The notes beneath the pieces are model-generated. The model did not search any database. It saw only the letters and a list, made by a program, of their open reading frames with translations, and was not told where the DNA came from. DNA of 64,000 nt from Staphylotrichum longicolle (Eukaryota > Ascomycota > Sordariomycetes > Sordariales > Chaetomiaceae), in contig JAHCVI010000001.1 in the NCBI GenBank assembly GCA_019096155.1, forward strand, positions 4,402,001 to 4,466,000, in the 5' to 3' direction. Within the stretch, counting starts at the first letter, position 1. Each line of letters begins with the position of its first letter. Below are positions 32,341 to 44,093 of the stretch, in pieces. The translations under genes were made by a program, and so were the position numbers.

Positions 32341-35300
32341 CTACACGGTGAAAACATACGGAGCAGCCACTTGTGCATATAGGTTATAACCGGCATCGGC
32401 CCCGTAGCAATATTCGGTCTTGGTCCCTCCAGCTTGAGATGCCGCGCTGGCAGAGCCGTATATTTGGGCCCACAAGTCCAAGGCAAGGTCAACCTAGGAA
32501 GGATTGCGGTCAGCATGTACACTCCATCATTGAGAGTCTTTGATATAAACATACCGCAGAGTTGGGCAGTTCAAAACTTGGGTTGAACACGACGCCGAAC
32601 GTCATTGTTGGGATACTACACCGGAGAGTCAGTTTAATCGGGGCTGCATGGGCAAGTCCCATAGAACAGGTAACGGAGTGAAACTGACATGTGGGCAGTT
32701 ATTTCTCCATTCACATCAACTTCCCAGCTGAATGCAACCGGGCCCTTGTTTGTGCTTGCCTGGGCTTTTTTCTCATCGTTTTGGTCAATCGGCTGGTCTC
32801 CCTGGTAAGGAAACGTCTGGGCGTAGTCCCACGAGATGACCTGGAAGTCAATTCGAGCATTTCTGGGACGGAGAAAGAAACCGTTATCGGAGACGAACGA
32901 AGTAGCGCGTTGGTATTGTCAACGGAGGACGGCAAACTTACGCGTGAATTCCCATTTGGCCTTCGAGCGCCGCAATCACCTTGAACTCGGGGCCGACGGT
33001 GACAACGCCAGGGACCTTGAAACTCAGCCCGAGAGGAGCGATACCTGTTCCAGTCAGTTACAGCCTGCATATCTGGGGGGCGGGGATGACGTAAGGAAAA
33101 GAACTCACCGAACAGAGTCTTCTCCCAGTCCGGGAACCTCAACTCGGCCCAGGCATCAAACGTCAGAGACGCCTTGATCTCCCCGTTGTTACGGAACGTC
33201 AGATAGGACTGGAGGTCCCGAATGTGCGCCATGTCACCTTTCATGGTTAGCAGTGCCGATGTCTGTACATCCATGTTCAGCGTGGCCGAGATGACGGCGC
33301 CAATGTCGTCTTCCACCCCCTCGGGCAGCCATTCTAGAGGACACTCGTTTTTGACGTTGATTAGGTCGATAATGTATTGGTCGTGAATGCCGTGGCTGAG
33401 GAGCGACGTCTCGTACGTGATTTTACGCTGCCGGGTGATCCAGTCTTCCAGCTCTTGTGAGAACCATTTCTTGTGCAAGACGTGGAGCTGGTCATCGGGG
33501 GTGTTGCGCCGCTCGATACGCCATTCATAGTCCACTGCAGCACACAAGAGAAATCAGCTTCTGTATGGGCGTGGCGCAACGCTCAACGGTACGTGTGGTG
33601 ATGACATACAATACCGTTTCCAGTCGCCGCCGTGGTCGCGCTTGACGATGGCCGCAACTTCATCATAGTCGTCTCGCTTCCGGAGCGGGTCACCTGGCGC
33701 AGCGGCCACCATATCATGCCAATACCCCTTGTCATTGCTGTAGTCTATCCGGATGAGGACATCCTCGGCATCCGCCCTTCCATGAAGCACGTGGAAGTCG
33801 TAATCGAAGGTCAGGTTGTACACAGTAGCCCCCGGAGGAGCACGCTTGACCAGTCGATGGCGATGCAAGTAGTCCTTTGCCGTTCCAATTTTATCGAGGC
33901 TGACGGCAATGGCGCTGGCTCTTTTGTCAGCAGCTTGAGCCGCGTGCTGGAGCGCCCTTGAGAAATGACTTACTATTTGCCGACACCGCAGCCGTCTGGC
34001 ATCTCAATGACGGTCCTCTCCACTTGACCTTTCCAGATGGTGTCGCAGTTGTGATCCTCGCCGTCGTTCATGCAGACCATTTTGGCAGACTGCCTGCCCT
34101 CGTGCTTTGTTGTGTCGCAGTCAAACAGTTCCCAGTCAGAGCCAGAGCGCTTATCCAGCGTGGCTACCTTGTCAGCCGGGCCGGAGAAGATGTGCCAGCC
34201 AAAAGCATGTTCATCTGGGTTGAGACTGAAGCCGCCCCCGTTCAGCCCCCTGTTGTCGTCCACGCTCAGTGCCCAGGTCTGCTTATCCTTATTCACGCGG
34301 TCCCCGACGTTTTCCCAGAGATGCGTGATGTCCACCGGCACGGTCCGGATCTTGACGCTCAGCGCGTTGCGATCACAGCACAGCTTTCTAGGCGCATCCA
34401 CCTGGTAAGTGCTCTCCCCGTCACTCCAGTACGACGAACAACTCTCTCCGCCACCCCAGTCGTGGAAGCCGAAGTCGATCTCGTTGTTCTTGCAGTTCCA
34501 GCCACAGGTTCTGAAGTCGATGCCCTCCCAGTTGGACTTGGCTTCCCAGTAACAGGCAGGATCCGAGACTTTTTCCGAACAGCAGAACGGCTCCCACGAG
34601 TTCTGGTCCCAACCACCGCCGCAATCGCCCTTGCGGTATGTTACCGTTCGCGACCCACTCGGACAGACTTCAGATATGGGTGTGCCTTTTGGGGTATGGT
34701 CTAACTTGACGCACTCGCCCGCCCACTGGCAGAGGTTTGGCCTCGTCTCGTCCGCTCGACAGCAGTAGTAGGCAGTCCCGCCCACTTTGCAGACTTCGTC
34801 CTTGTTCGTGCGAGGATCCACGTAGTGGTCGTTCGAGGCCAGCGCCACCTCACCCTCGCCACAGCCCACAGTCTTGGAACAGAATCCCAGAACGTTGGTG
34901 TTGGGAGGTCGCCACTTGCAAAAGTTTGTGTCTGGGACATCGGAGAAGGGGCAGCAAAGTGTCTGGTACTTGCCCAGTTCCGAGCAACGAGTTTTGATGA
35001 CGGCGCGAAAGGGGCCCGAGCACTCGCCTCCACAATCTAAGCGTCTTGTTAGCCCGCTGCGCTTCCGAACAATACTGAGAATTCAGGTACAAAATCGTCT
35101 CACCTGACCATTGGCAATACGTTAGAGGCTGGGACTCCCACTGGCTACCGTCATTGCCTGCTCCATTCTGGTCCCTAAACTTGCCGAGACCATCGGGATA
35201 CAGCACGGCATCCAACAGTTTGTTGTCGGTGGTGTCTTGATCGATAGCCCAAATGAATATCCCGTTGAGTCTTTTGAGGAAGGAAAAGTGTCAGCTGCGT

Positions 35301-37451
35301 TAATCCATTTGTCCAAAACACTCATCCCAAGTTGAGTTGTGCCTTCAATCCAAAGAACTAGATGGTAGGTACTCACCCCTGCGAGTTGGCGAAGTCGACC
35401 TTTTGTTTGATGGTGTCCACCGAGTCATACGAGACCCACTGCTTCTCGCCGTAGCTGGGTAGGTAAGGGCAATGTTAGGTCTCTGGACTCAAGCATGGGA
35501 AGCCCAAGCCAACACGGCAAATGCGTACGTCAAATACTGGACAGCGGATTCGTTGTCATAGTGAACCGTGCCGGCTCCGTCTTGCAAGTGATACTCGATG
35601 TCCTGGTATGACATGTATCCCGCAGTCCCCTAATGCGTGTTTCAAGTCGTCAGTACCACTCAATAACTACATATGGCTCCGTCTTGGAGCCCCAAAGTTC
35701 ATTCACCAGAAGGCTTGGTGCCAGAAATGCTTACCGAGCATGTCCCCGCATGGCCGGCACCCGCGAATGCGCATCCCGGCTGCCAGCAATTTGCGTCTGC
35801 GAGCGTGTAAGATCTGCCGTAGAAACCCAGTCCAAGGTTGACCTGGTTGGCAGGAACTTGATTTCTCCACAGCAAATTCAGTGCGTCTTTGATCTCGCTG
35901 GGTGAGTGCCGCGTCAGCATACACGAAGAAGAACACGTGGTGCGATGACCTACGTCAGGTTGGTATGGGCAAATACACGGGCCCCAATGTAGTGCGAATC
36001 CTGATCCCAGCTTCCATGCCTAGATGCGCGGCGGGTCAGTAGTCAGCGTGGAACATGAAAGCTTGGTGCTCTTCAGGTTCAACTTGCAAGTCATATGTCA
36101 TGAGATTCACCCAATCCACATATTTGATCATCTCTTCAATGTCAAAGTGCTGGAGATACCAATACGATGCGGGGGCAGCAAACGAGATGCCCCAACCCCT
36201 GTGGGCAGAACTGAAGTAGTCTCTCATCTCTTGCAGCAGTAGGACATAGTTTTCTGTGTCTTGTAGATTGCCTCGCCTGTCTGGGGCAGCGGGATATTCC
36301 CAATCAATATCGACGCCATCAAATCCCCACTAGGACAATGTCAGCCGGTTTTGATCTAATTGGAGTATCCAGAGCGCTGCTGCGGGGCGCAAACCAGCCC
36401 ATGAGACCCCCGAAACATTTGTTACCGAAAGCAAGATTAAGGACCTGGAGCTGCTACGTACCTCGAGCATGAAATTCTCCAGGTTGGTGAAGAACTGGAA
36501 TCTCTTGTCCCCCGTGCTAGAGAGATCCCCAAACACAGGCTGGGTGTCTGTGTCATTGTCGCTGAAACTCCAGCCACCCAGAGACAGCCAGACCTGAAGG
36601 TTGGGCGCGTGCTGCTTCAAATCCGTGATGTCTTTGAAGCCGGCAATGGACGCTCCATTGATGGGGTAGATTTCATAAGAGCCGGGCTTGATGTAGCCGA
36701 AGGCCACGTTGATGTGCGTCAATGAGTCGTATCGGATAGAACTGATATCACGGTTGGCGCAGCCACGGCGTAGCAAACTCCACGATTCAAAGTACCCGAT
36801 GACGGTCCGACGCACATCTCCGGGCGACTGGTTGCCTGGTCCCGGTTGTTGGCAGTTGGACTGGCAGGGTCCAGAGTTAGGGTTGACGCTCTGCGGGTCG
36901 CAGAATTCCTAGTGGAAATGCAAGAGGCGTCAGTAGTGTGTCTGCTGGACTGGCAATCCAACTGGAAGAGCTTCTGCCACGGAGCTACTTACCACAGTTG
37001 TGCCACATGCGCCCGTAGCACCACAGCACACGTTCAGTGGACAGGTTGCTCCGGGTACTTTTGCGTATTGTCCACACTCGGCTTTCGCGTCACACTTCGA
37101 GACACAAACATTCGCTCCACAGAAGGCTTCACTAAAGCCACACTTGCAGTGACCTCCAAGTCAACACATCTATCCCAGGTCAGGCAGCTTTCCGGAGGAG
37201 GCATCTCTCACATATTTTCCGTTGCAGCATGCCTCTATGATGCAGGGCGTGTTCTTGTTGCACTCCCCCCTTGGGAGCTGTCGAGTCGACAGCTGGTGGG
37301 CTGACAATGGCATGCTGGCATTGTTCGGACTCCATTCTATCCCGTCGGGCGGTATGGGATGATGGCCATTGTCGCTCTCGCCAATAATGTTGCTGGCTAG
37401 CACCAGCTTCCACATTACAAATGCTGTCCCGAGAAGCCGAAGGGACACCAT
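32341..37451 (-). CDS. killer-toxin-like chitinase (GH18 with CBM18, subgroup C type)
   Basis: The start at 37451 encodes a signal peptide (MVSLRLLGTAFVMWKLVLAS). A Cys-rich chitin-binding type 1 region follows across two introns (ACCNGKYCGFSEAFCG; AKAECGQYA; CPLNVCCGATGACGT). The GH18 domain starts at RRTVIGYFESW and has SLGGWSFSD and the catalytic motif DGVDIDWEYP near 36300; all acidic residues are present. LGLGFYGRSYTLAD and LNGIFIWAIDQD close the barrel. After it come Cys-rich modules (CCPFSDVPDTNFCKW; CCSEKVSDPACYW; GKGDCGGGW-like) and a long C-terminal region without a named domain, ending at TAG 32341-32343. About fifteen introns keep the frame throughout; one is GC-AG. The protein should be secreted and cut chitin. 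The architecture resembles the chitinase subunit of yeast killer systems, but I see no gamma-type toxin gene. LysM modules are absent from the chitinase itself and are instead carried by the neighbouring genes. Confidence 0.9.
36020..36087 (-). other. GC-AG intron in the chitinase gene
   Basis: A 68-base intron begins GCAAGT and ends CATCTAG. Only a GC donor at 36087 keeps the frame from MTYDL into HGSWDQDSHY, a segment conserved in GH18 enzymes. The GT two bases away gives the wrong phase and an early stop. Confidence 0.75.
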
Positions 37452-37890
37452 CTTTGCAGAACTCGATGCTTTGTAAAATGAACGCATGAAGAGGTACGGA
37501 GCCGGAAGACGGAGAGGGCGATCTGAGGACAGCAGCCAACGTTGAGCGGGTTATTGACGGGCAGCCCGGCCTCTCGCAAAACTGGAGAGTACCGCGTTCG
37601 TTGCCTTGCAGCACGGGGCCCCCTGACCAGAAGAGAATACCTCATCACATTGTGACGGTGGGGGCTGCGCCGCATTTCGGCGTTCCTATGCAATTTCTCA
37701 GGCATTATCGCTGATGTTGAGGACGGCTTGTTGGGCGTGGGTGACATGACCAATGCAGGGTATCAGGGCTCGCCCGCCGTTGGTGTCTTTTGCCGGGTGG
37801 CTCTGTCCCTTGTTCATGAGTTGTCTTGGTGTGGTATCTCCTCCCCCCTTGGTGACAAACCGAACTCCGAAACACCACACCACAACAATC
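37452..37890. promoter_or_regulatory. shared promoter region, chitinase / LysM protein
   Basis: This is 439 bases between divergent starts. TGTTGGGCG is at 37729-37737; the same core occurs twice in the second divergent promoter of the cluster. No other element can be supported. Confidence 0.45.
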
Positions 37891-39911
37891 ATGATGCTTC
37901 CATTTCATCCTCTAGCTCTACTTCTGGTGTTCGCAAGGGTGGAGGCGACTATCTTTCTTGCCAACGTGACAGGACCCATCAGCGGACTACCTGCCATATG
38001 CATTTCGGTCCTGAACCAGGCCGTCGCCTGCGACGAGGCGCTCACGAATGTCAACGCCTATCGGTTTGAGTCAGACGCGACTCTTGCAAAGGTGTGCGTG
38101 GATACTTGCGCCACAGCCCTCAGCACATATACTCGCAGAGTCACGCAAGCTTGTGGGAGCACTTTTTGGGCGAAAGACCCCGATGGATACTCCTATTCTC
38201 TTCTCTACAAGGCGCAGCTGTACACGGAAAAGTACAACCTTGTGTGTCTCAAGGGCTCGTGAGTAGTTGATTCTCAGCGACAGATATGTGAAGCCAGCCA
38301 GTTTACATATGCATGTAAACTCTACCAGAACCGGTGCCTTCTGCAACGCAGAGATTCGGAACCAGTTCCATATCGACCCAGACAGTCAGCAGATGACGTC
38401 TGACCCGAGTAAGCACAATAAAGCACATCACCTTCTGTTGACTGAATTGTTTCCTGATGCTGCTTTTAGGTTCCTCGGTTACATGCGGAGACTGTTTCAT
38501 CTCGGCCATGAAGACTCAACTCCAAATGCCCATTGCGTCAAGTTCTGACCTCGCCTCGACTTTCTCAAGTGTCACGTCGGCATGTTCAAAAACAGGATTT
38601 CGTCTCACAACCCCTGCCACGCCAAAGACATCATTCATCGTCAGGTCAGTCATGGTAGTCAATCCAGGGCGCAAGACTGGTCACAGGACATGCAGCTGAC
38701 AGCGGCGGGCCTAGCCCTACGGCAACATCTGGGAGCTCGCCGTGGCCGACCTGTGTGGGAAAGAGTTACACGGTAAAGACAGGCGACACTTGCCAGTCCA
38801 TCTCCCAAGCCAATGAATTCAGCACAGCCCAACTCATGGCAAAGAATGGCCTCCTCGGGTATTGTCAGACTCCGCCGGCGGCGGGCACGACGCTCTGTCT
38901 GCCAGACAGCCTCCGCTGCACCACCCACAAGCTGGTCAACACAGACACATGTGTTTCTTTGGCTCAAAGATACAACGCCACCTGGGTCAAGATGGCCAGC
39001 TGGAATCCCGAGCTCGGAACCTACTGCGACCGCATCCCGAAGCTAGCGTCATACGGGTTTTACATCTGCGTGTCTACCCCAGGCGGAGAATGGGTCCATC
39101 CCAACCCAGAGAACGAGCCACCGGTCACAACGTCAAGTACTACCGACACGTACTTCACCATCCCCGGCACCGCGTTTACCGCGCTTCCCGAGCCAACGCG
39201 AGACCCGGACCAGCCGAACCTGGCATGGGTTCCCGTCTACGGCAACGGGACCCGGGAAGACTGCGACGTTTACATGACGCCCCCCATCATCTGGAACGAC
39301 ACTCTGGACTACACGTGCGCCAACACCGCCCAGGCTTACCACGTTTCTCTTGCCGACTTCCGGTCCTGGAACACGGCCCTGCAGAACCAGAAAGATACCG
39401 ACTGCAATCTCAGCCCTGACGAGCAGTACTGCGTGCAATTCAGGCGCTTGCAGCCGACCACAGGTCCGGGCGTGACCGAGTACTGCGGCCGGTACCAGGT
39501 GGCCGAGCCGGGCTCGTACGACTACGGTGACTGCGAGTCGTATCTGGTGTTCTTCAACATTTCCCAGGCGGTATTCAAGGAGTGGAACGGGGTGGGCTGT
39601 GACGGATTCCAGTCCGGGTTTGCATACTGCGCTGCAGCCATGCATTTCCGTCCAGCCGGTATGATACGGCAAACAAAACACAATATTCGAACGATCAGGC
39701 TGACTACAATCGTCCAGGGCAAATTGCGACGTGCAACTACTGGGCCATGGCAAATGCCACAGGCAGCGCTGGGTGCGCCCAGTACGTGTCCAAGTTCGGC
39801 ATCGCACAGGCGCGCCTGCTGGCCTGGAACCCATCGCTCAAGTCGGACTGCTCCGGCATGGTTAAATTCTACGATTATTGCATTGGGACCCCGACATGGC
39901 AACCGGCTTGA
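37891..39911 (+). CDS. secreted multi-LysM protein
   Basis: Five exons (37891-38258, 38329-38408, 38470-38644, 38703-39658, 39718-39911) give 590 residues. All introns have GT...AG and preserve frame. A signal peptide (LPFHPLALLLVFARVEA) is followed by a Cys-containing N-terminal region without LysM character (NAYRFESDATLAKVCVDTC; VTCGDCFISAMK). LysM-type modules then follow: YTVKTGDTCQSISQANEFS; HKLVNTDTCVSLAQRYNAT with SWNPELGTYC; YTCANTAQAYHVSLADFRSW; a more diverged YGDCESYLVFFNISQAVF; and YVSKFGIAQARLLAWNPSL with the closing DCSGMVKFYDYC. LysM modules bind N-acetylglucosamine chains of chitin. In fungi such proteins shield walls or mask chitin. It diverges from the chitinase, a pairing known for subgroup C chitinases. 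Confidence 0.9.
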
Positions 39912-40825
39912 GGAATGTGATGGGCTGTTGGGGGCTGGGGACGGTGACAGGTGACCCTGTTGCAGTGTGACGACAGGGTGGGGGCCGTGGAGGAGGCTGA
40001 GCGCATGAACGTTCCTGATCGGTGTAATATAGGCGAGTTCCCTGAATACATGTCTGGGTGGTGATTTAAAAGTGCAATCCATGTACTGTACGTGAAACAG
40101 GGGATAAGAACAATGTAAGGGGTGCAATCGTCGGGACGATGAGCAGAGCAGGTGCCATTTGCCGTAATTGGCAAGGAACGTCTTCCACCGGGGGCCGTAA
40201 CCGCCTGGATCCTGAGAGCTCCATGTTTGACTGCTTGATTGCAACAACTTTGAGCCCCCCTCCGCCTGCGTGACGCTTCCGGGACGTTTCTGTCTCCTGG
40301 TCGGACCGAATATCACGGCAGCTGCGGCGAGGCATGTCTGCGGCGAGGTATATAGGCGGTCATCAAAGCGGCTCGTTGGCGTCCTGACCGAACTGGACCT
40401 TGTTTCTATGGAACATGCAGAATTCAGGCTGCTGTGGACAGATGCCGAGACCGAGATAACAAGCGGCTGCCTTCATCTTGGCGAGGGTTATGGGCATGGG
40501 TGTCGATTCATCTCTGCTCGTGTTGAACCGCCCCGGTCTCGGCGTACCCATCCGTAACTGTGTGGTTGAGGACGACCGGTGTTCCTGAATGTGATGTGGA
40601 TACTTCTGCGTTGCGTCGGTCCCTATCTTGGGCGCGTAAGGTACGGTAGTTACGGCACGTCGTGTCATATTCTTTTCAGCGACACTCCGGTGTAGTTACA
40701 GTCCCACTTCCTCTGGTGCCTCACTCTAAGGTACTCATGGTCAACGTGGAACAAACGAGACACAAAGAAGAGGGCGGTTTGGATTCAAATTCAACACTGA
40801 AAGAGAGACTCTGATGACCATCCCG
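39912..40825. other. convergent 3' flanks, 0.9 kb
   Basis: This lies between the first LysM gene and the end of the unknown secreted-protein gene. Frames of about 95-100 codons are present, but none has a domain. Nothing is supported. Confidence 0.45.
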
Positions 40826-42202
40826 CTAGCCAGGGTACTGATCGTACCATCCTGCGAAGTAGTCGGCGCCCGGAAGCTCCGATGCCACGCCACTGTCCCT
40901 ACTGCAGCTTCTCTTCTCCAACCGGTGTACTTTCTCCCACTGGGCCCGGGCGGTGTCGTTGCTCAGCAACTCCCGTGGCATCAGCCTTCCAAAGCCCGGC
41001 ACAAACACCTTGTTCGACACTCCCGTGATGCGGTCAGTTACGACATTATAGTCGTATACCGTGGGAGTGGCCGACGGCGGTCCGAAGTACCCTCGAGCAT
41101 CGATCACGTAAAGATTCGTCACCACCCCGCGTCTCTTGAGCGACCGCAGGGCCGGGCGCTCTTTGTCACCCCAAATGTTCCTGCAGTCCCTGCTGTCGGG
41201 TTGCTTGGTCGAGTATAGCTCCGCCATGTTTTCGGGACGTTCTGTAAAGATGACAACCTCCCCGCTGCAGCTTTCGGCCATTGCCTGTGACATGGCTTGG
41301 AAATATTGCACGGCATAGGAAGGGCGTTTCAGTCGTGGCGGCCTGGTGCGTTTCAGCTCAACGAGTTTGTAGAGCCACTGGAACGGTCAGAAACCTTTGT
41401 CCAATTTGGGCATGCGATGGGTTCCGCCGCGCGAGTCAACCAGACTCGCAAAGCACCCCTAGGGAGCTGGAGGGGACATAAAGGACTCAGGGCCTGATAC
41501 ATACGTTGCCTGGTTCGTAAGCGCCGTAGAAGTCACGAACATTGGGATTCTGCTGCGCCATGCGTTTATTGGGCCACAAGTGCTGTGGATACGTGTCAAG
41601 TGACAGTGACAGATTAGCAACCTTTGGCGCAACAACATGAATGTCATCGGTATCTGAAAAGAATGCCAGCTTACCCAGGCGGTGTACTTGTTGTGTAGAC
41701 AAGCCCAGTCCGTCGCAGGAGACGCCAAGGCAGTGTTTCTGTCCTCGGCTTTGGTGTAAAAGACGCACTTGTTGTACAGGTCGGCTGGTGTCCCGCGCAT
41801 GTACGTCTTCATCTTATCTGGCTTGAGCTGGTAGAAGAGTCTCAAGGCATCTTGCTCCAGCGGTTCTTGCTCCGGGCAGAAGACGCAGTTGTTTCCTTGC
41901 GACCACAGCGGGCCATAGCGTCGCGGCAAAGGGTCGGGTGCCCGCTTTGAGAGCATGTGCTGCGGACCAAGCATCGAAGCAGTCCAGTTGTGTGCCCGAG
42001 AAGGGCCATTCTTGACGCTCGGTGCGGCAACAAAGGGACGGACATCGACATTGGCAGGGAGGCTTGTGACGTTCAAGTCCTCTCCGGCGATCCCGTGAAA
42101 AGAATGCTTTCCCGGAAACTCGGGTCCTGGGCGTTTATCGCAAAGCGAGCGCGCGCATAACGAGAAGGCCAGTACACCCAGAGACAGGAGAGGGACGAAC
42201 AT
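40826..42202 (-). CDS. conserved-looking secreted protein of unknown function in the chitin cluster
   Basis: The start at 42202 encodes a signal peptide (MFVPLLSLGVLAFSLCARS). Three exons joined by GTAAGC and GTATGT introns keep frame to TAG 40826-40828. After a polar region come GNNCVFCPEQEPLEQDALR, KMKTYMRGTPADLYNKCVFY, HLWPNKRMAQQNPNVRDFYG, YFQAMSQAMAESCSGEVVI and DCRNIWGDKERPAL. The alternation of short beta-like stretches, the 'FYT...CLHNKYT', 'LWPN' and 'GEVVIFTERPEN' blocks and a few Cys suggest one folded extracellular domain rather than low-complexity filler. I recall similar uncharacterised fungal proteins, but I cannot name the family or reaction. It diverges from the second LysM gene, which ties it to chitin biology by position only. 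Confidence 0.75.
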
Positions 42203-42646
42203 GGCGTCGGATGAGATGCTCCAGTTCCTCGGAGCAAGAAAGGTGGTGGCGAGGAATCGGGGTGGCTGCTCCAGCAGAGTGGTCATTTGTCTGTTGACTC
42301 GGCGCAAGGGCTTTGGCCCCCAAGTCGCTCTGGTGCCAACAAGCCGCGCAGCTTGGTTTTCCGGTAATCCCGTAATTGGGATGCAACAGGGGTGGTTATC
42401 TATCACCTGCCAAGATATTGCCTGTTGGGCATTCATGGGCGGAGTAGGTCATGGGGGAACATGTTGGGCGAGCATGTCATGGGGAAACGCGGCCTGCCTG
42501 GGGATGGGACCGACAGGAAACGCCAGGCATGTGTGTATAAGTTCACCACAAGAATCAAATGTCAAGTTCCAGCGCAGGCGTAAGGCAGTCTGCAATCTTT
42601 GGACATTTCTCGTTATCTCTGCCTGTCACCAGTTACCAACAACAGA
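42203..42646. promoter_or_regulatory. shared promoter region, unknown secreted protein / second LysM
   Basis: This is 444 bases between divergent starts, almost the same length as the other divergent promoter in the cluster. TGTTGGGC occurs at 42423-42430 and 42462-42469, near repeated TCATGGG words. A possible initiator-like CT-rich stretch precedes the LysM start. Confidence 0.45.
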
Positions 42647-43998
42647 ATGAACAACATCACCACTGTTCTTGCCTTGCTGTTCGCAGCTCTGCCACTCTGC
42701 TCGGCCTATCTTCAACCGCCCCCTACTACTGCTGACCCAAGTACTGTATCTGACTGCAGCTGGTGGGTCGTGGTGGGCTCTGGAGACACATGTGTTTCCA
42801 TTGCAAATGCCAGGAGTCTGAGCGTGGCCGACTTTTCCGCTTATGTGAGTTGAAGATCGCCATTGGCAACCAAGCCCTAGTGAAGCGTCCGCTCCAACAC
42901 TAACACATGATGAAGAACCCGGTAGTTGGCACCTCGTGCACCCTGGTTCTGCGCAAATCGTACTGTGTAGAGCGCAACTTTGGCGTGCCAGTCGAGACGA
43001 CCACTACAACAAAGCCTACCGGCACTCCGGGCAACGGCATCTCCACGCCCCAGCCGATCCAGACCGGAATGGTGACCAATTGCAACAAGTTCTACTTTGT
43101 CCAGGCAAACGAGGGCTGCCGCGACATCGCCGCTGCGCAGGGAATTTCCCTGTCGGCCTTTTACGCTTGGAATCCTGCGGCGAAAAGCGACTGTTCCGGG
43201 CTCTGGGCCAACGTCTATGTGTGCGTCGGCATCATCGGAGGACCGAGGGCTACCACAAGCTCCACCGCGACTACGCCAACCAATGGAGTGTCTACTCCCT
43301 CCCCGACACAAGCAGGCATGGCTTCGAACTGTGCCAAGTTTTACTATGTCAAGGAGAACGACGGCTGCCGAGATGTGGCTACTGCCCACGGCATTTCCTT
43401 GTCGGACTTTTACGCCTGGAATCCGGCCTTGAAGGGCGACTGCTCCGGCCTTTGGGCCAATGTCTACGTGTGCGTGGGCCTGCTTGGACAGACAGCAACG
43501 AGCCAAACAACAGCTACTACAACAACCACAGGGAACGGCATTTCCACGCCACAGCCAACCCAGCCAGGCATGGTTTCCAACTGCAACAGGTTCCACAAGG
43601 TCGAGGCCGGTCAAGTCTGCCAGCAGATCGCCGACCTCTACGGCATTGGCCTTGGCAACTTTGACACTTGGAATCCTCAGGTCAAGTCGGATTGCTCGGG
43701 ACTTTGGGCAAACACGTACGTCTGTGTGGGCGTAATCGGTTACACGGCTCCCGCGAGCACCACTAGGAAGACTAGCACGGCAACCCGGGGCAACGGGGTC
43801 GCCACGCCAACACCGACGCAGCCAGGAATGGTGGGAAACTGCAAGACGTTCCATCTGGTTGTCTCCGGTGACACCTGCCGGGACATCATCGACAATGCCA
43901 AGATCACACTGGCCCAATTTTACTCTTGGAATCCTTCAGTGGGTTCCAACTGCCAGTACCTGCAGCTCGGAGTCTATGCCTGCATCGGTTTGATCTAA
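42647..43998 (+). CDS. secreted protein with five LysM-type modules
   Basis: The product has 426 residues in two exons (42647-42844, 42916-43998). The open frame at the exon 1 end would stop after DFSAYVS, but a GTGAGT donor and a CTAAC...GAAG acceptor join AY to NPVVGTSC. A signal peptide (TTVLALLFAALPLCSA) is followed by a first module (WWVVVGSGDTCVSIANA) and four regularly spaced modules, each with the core FY-VQANEGCRDIAAAQGIS-like start, FYAWNP centre and DCSGLWANVYVCVG end. Thr/Gly/Pro linkers (GNGISTPQP...) separate them. The near-identity of linkers and modules indicates recent internal duplication. It should bind chitin outside the cell and may protect the fungus's own wall from the adjacent chitinase or hide chitin fragments. 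Intact. Confidence 0.92.
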
Positions 43999-44093
43999 TC
44001 GTCTTCACATGTTGTGCTTTGGTTCTTTGCTCTGGGGAATTCGACTTTGATGTACGTATTCGTGCTAGATCAGGTAGCTTCCACCCGAGACAG

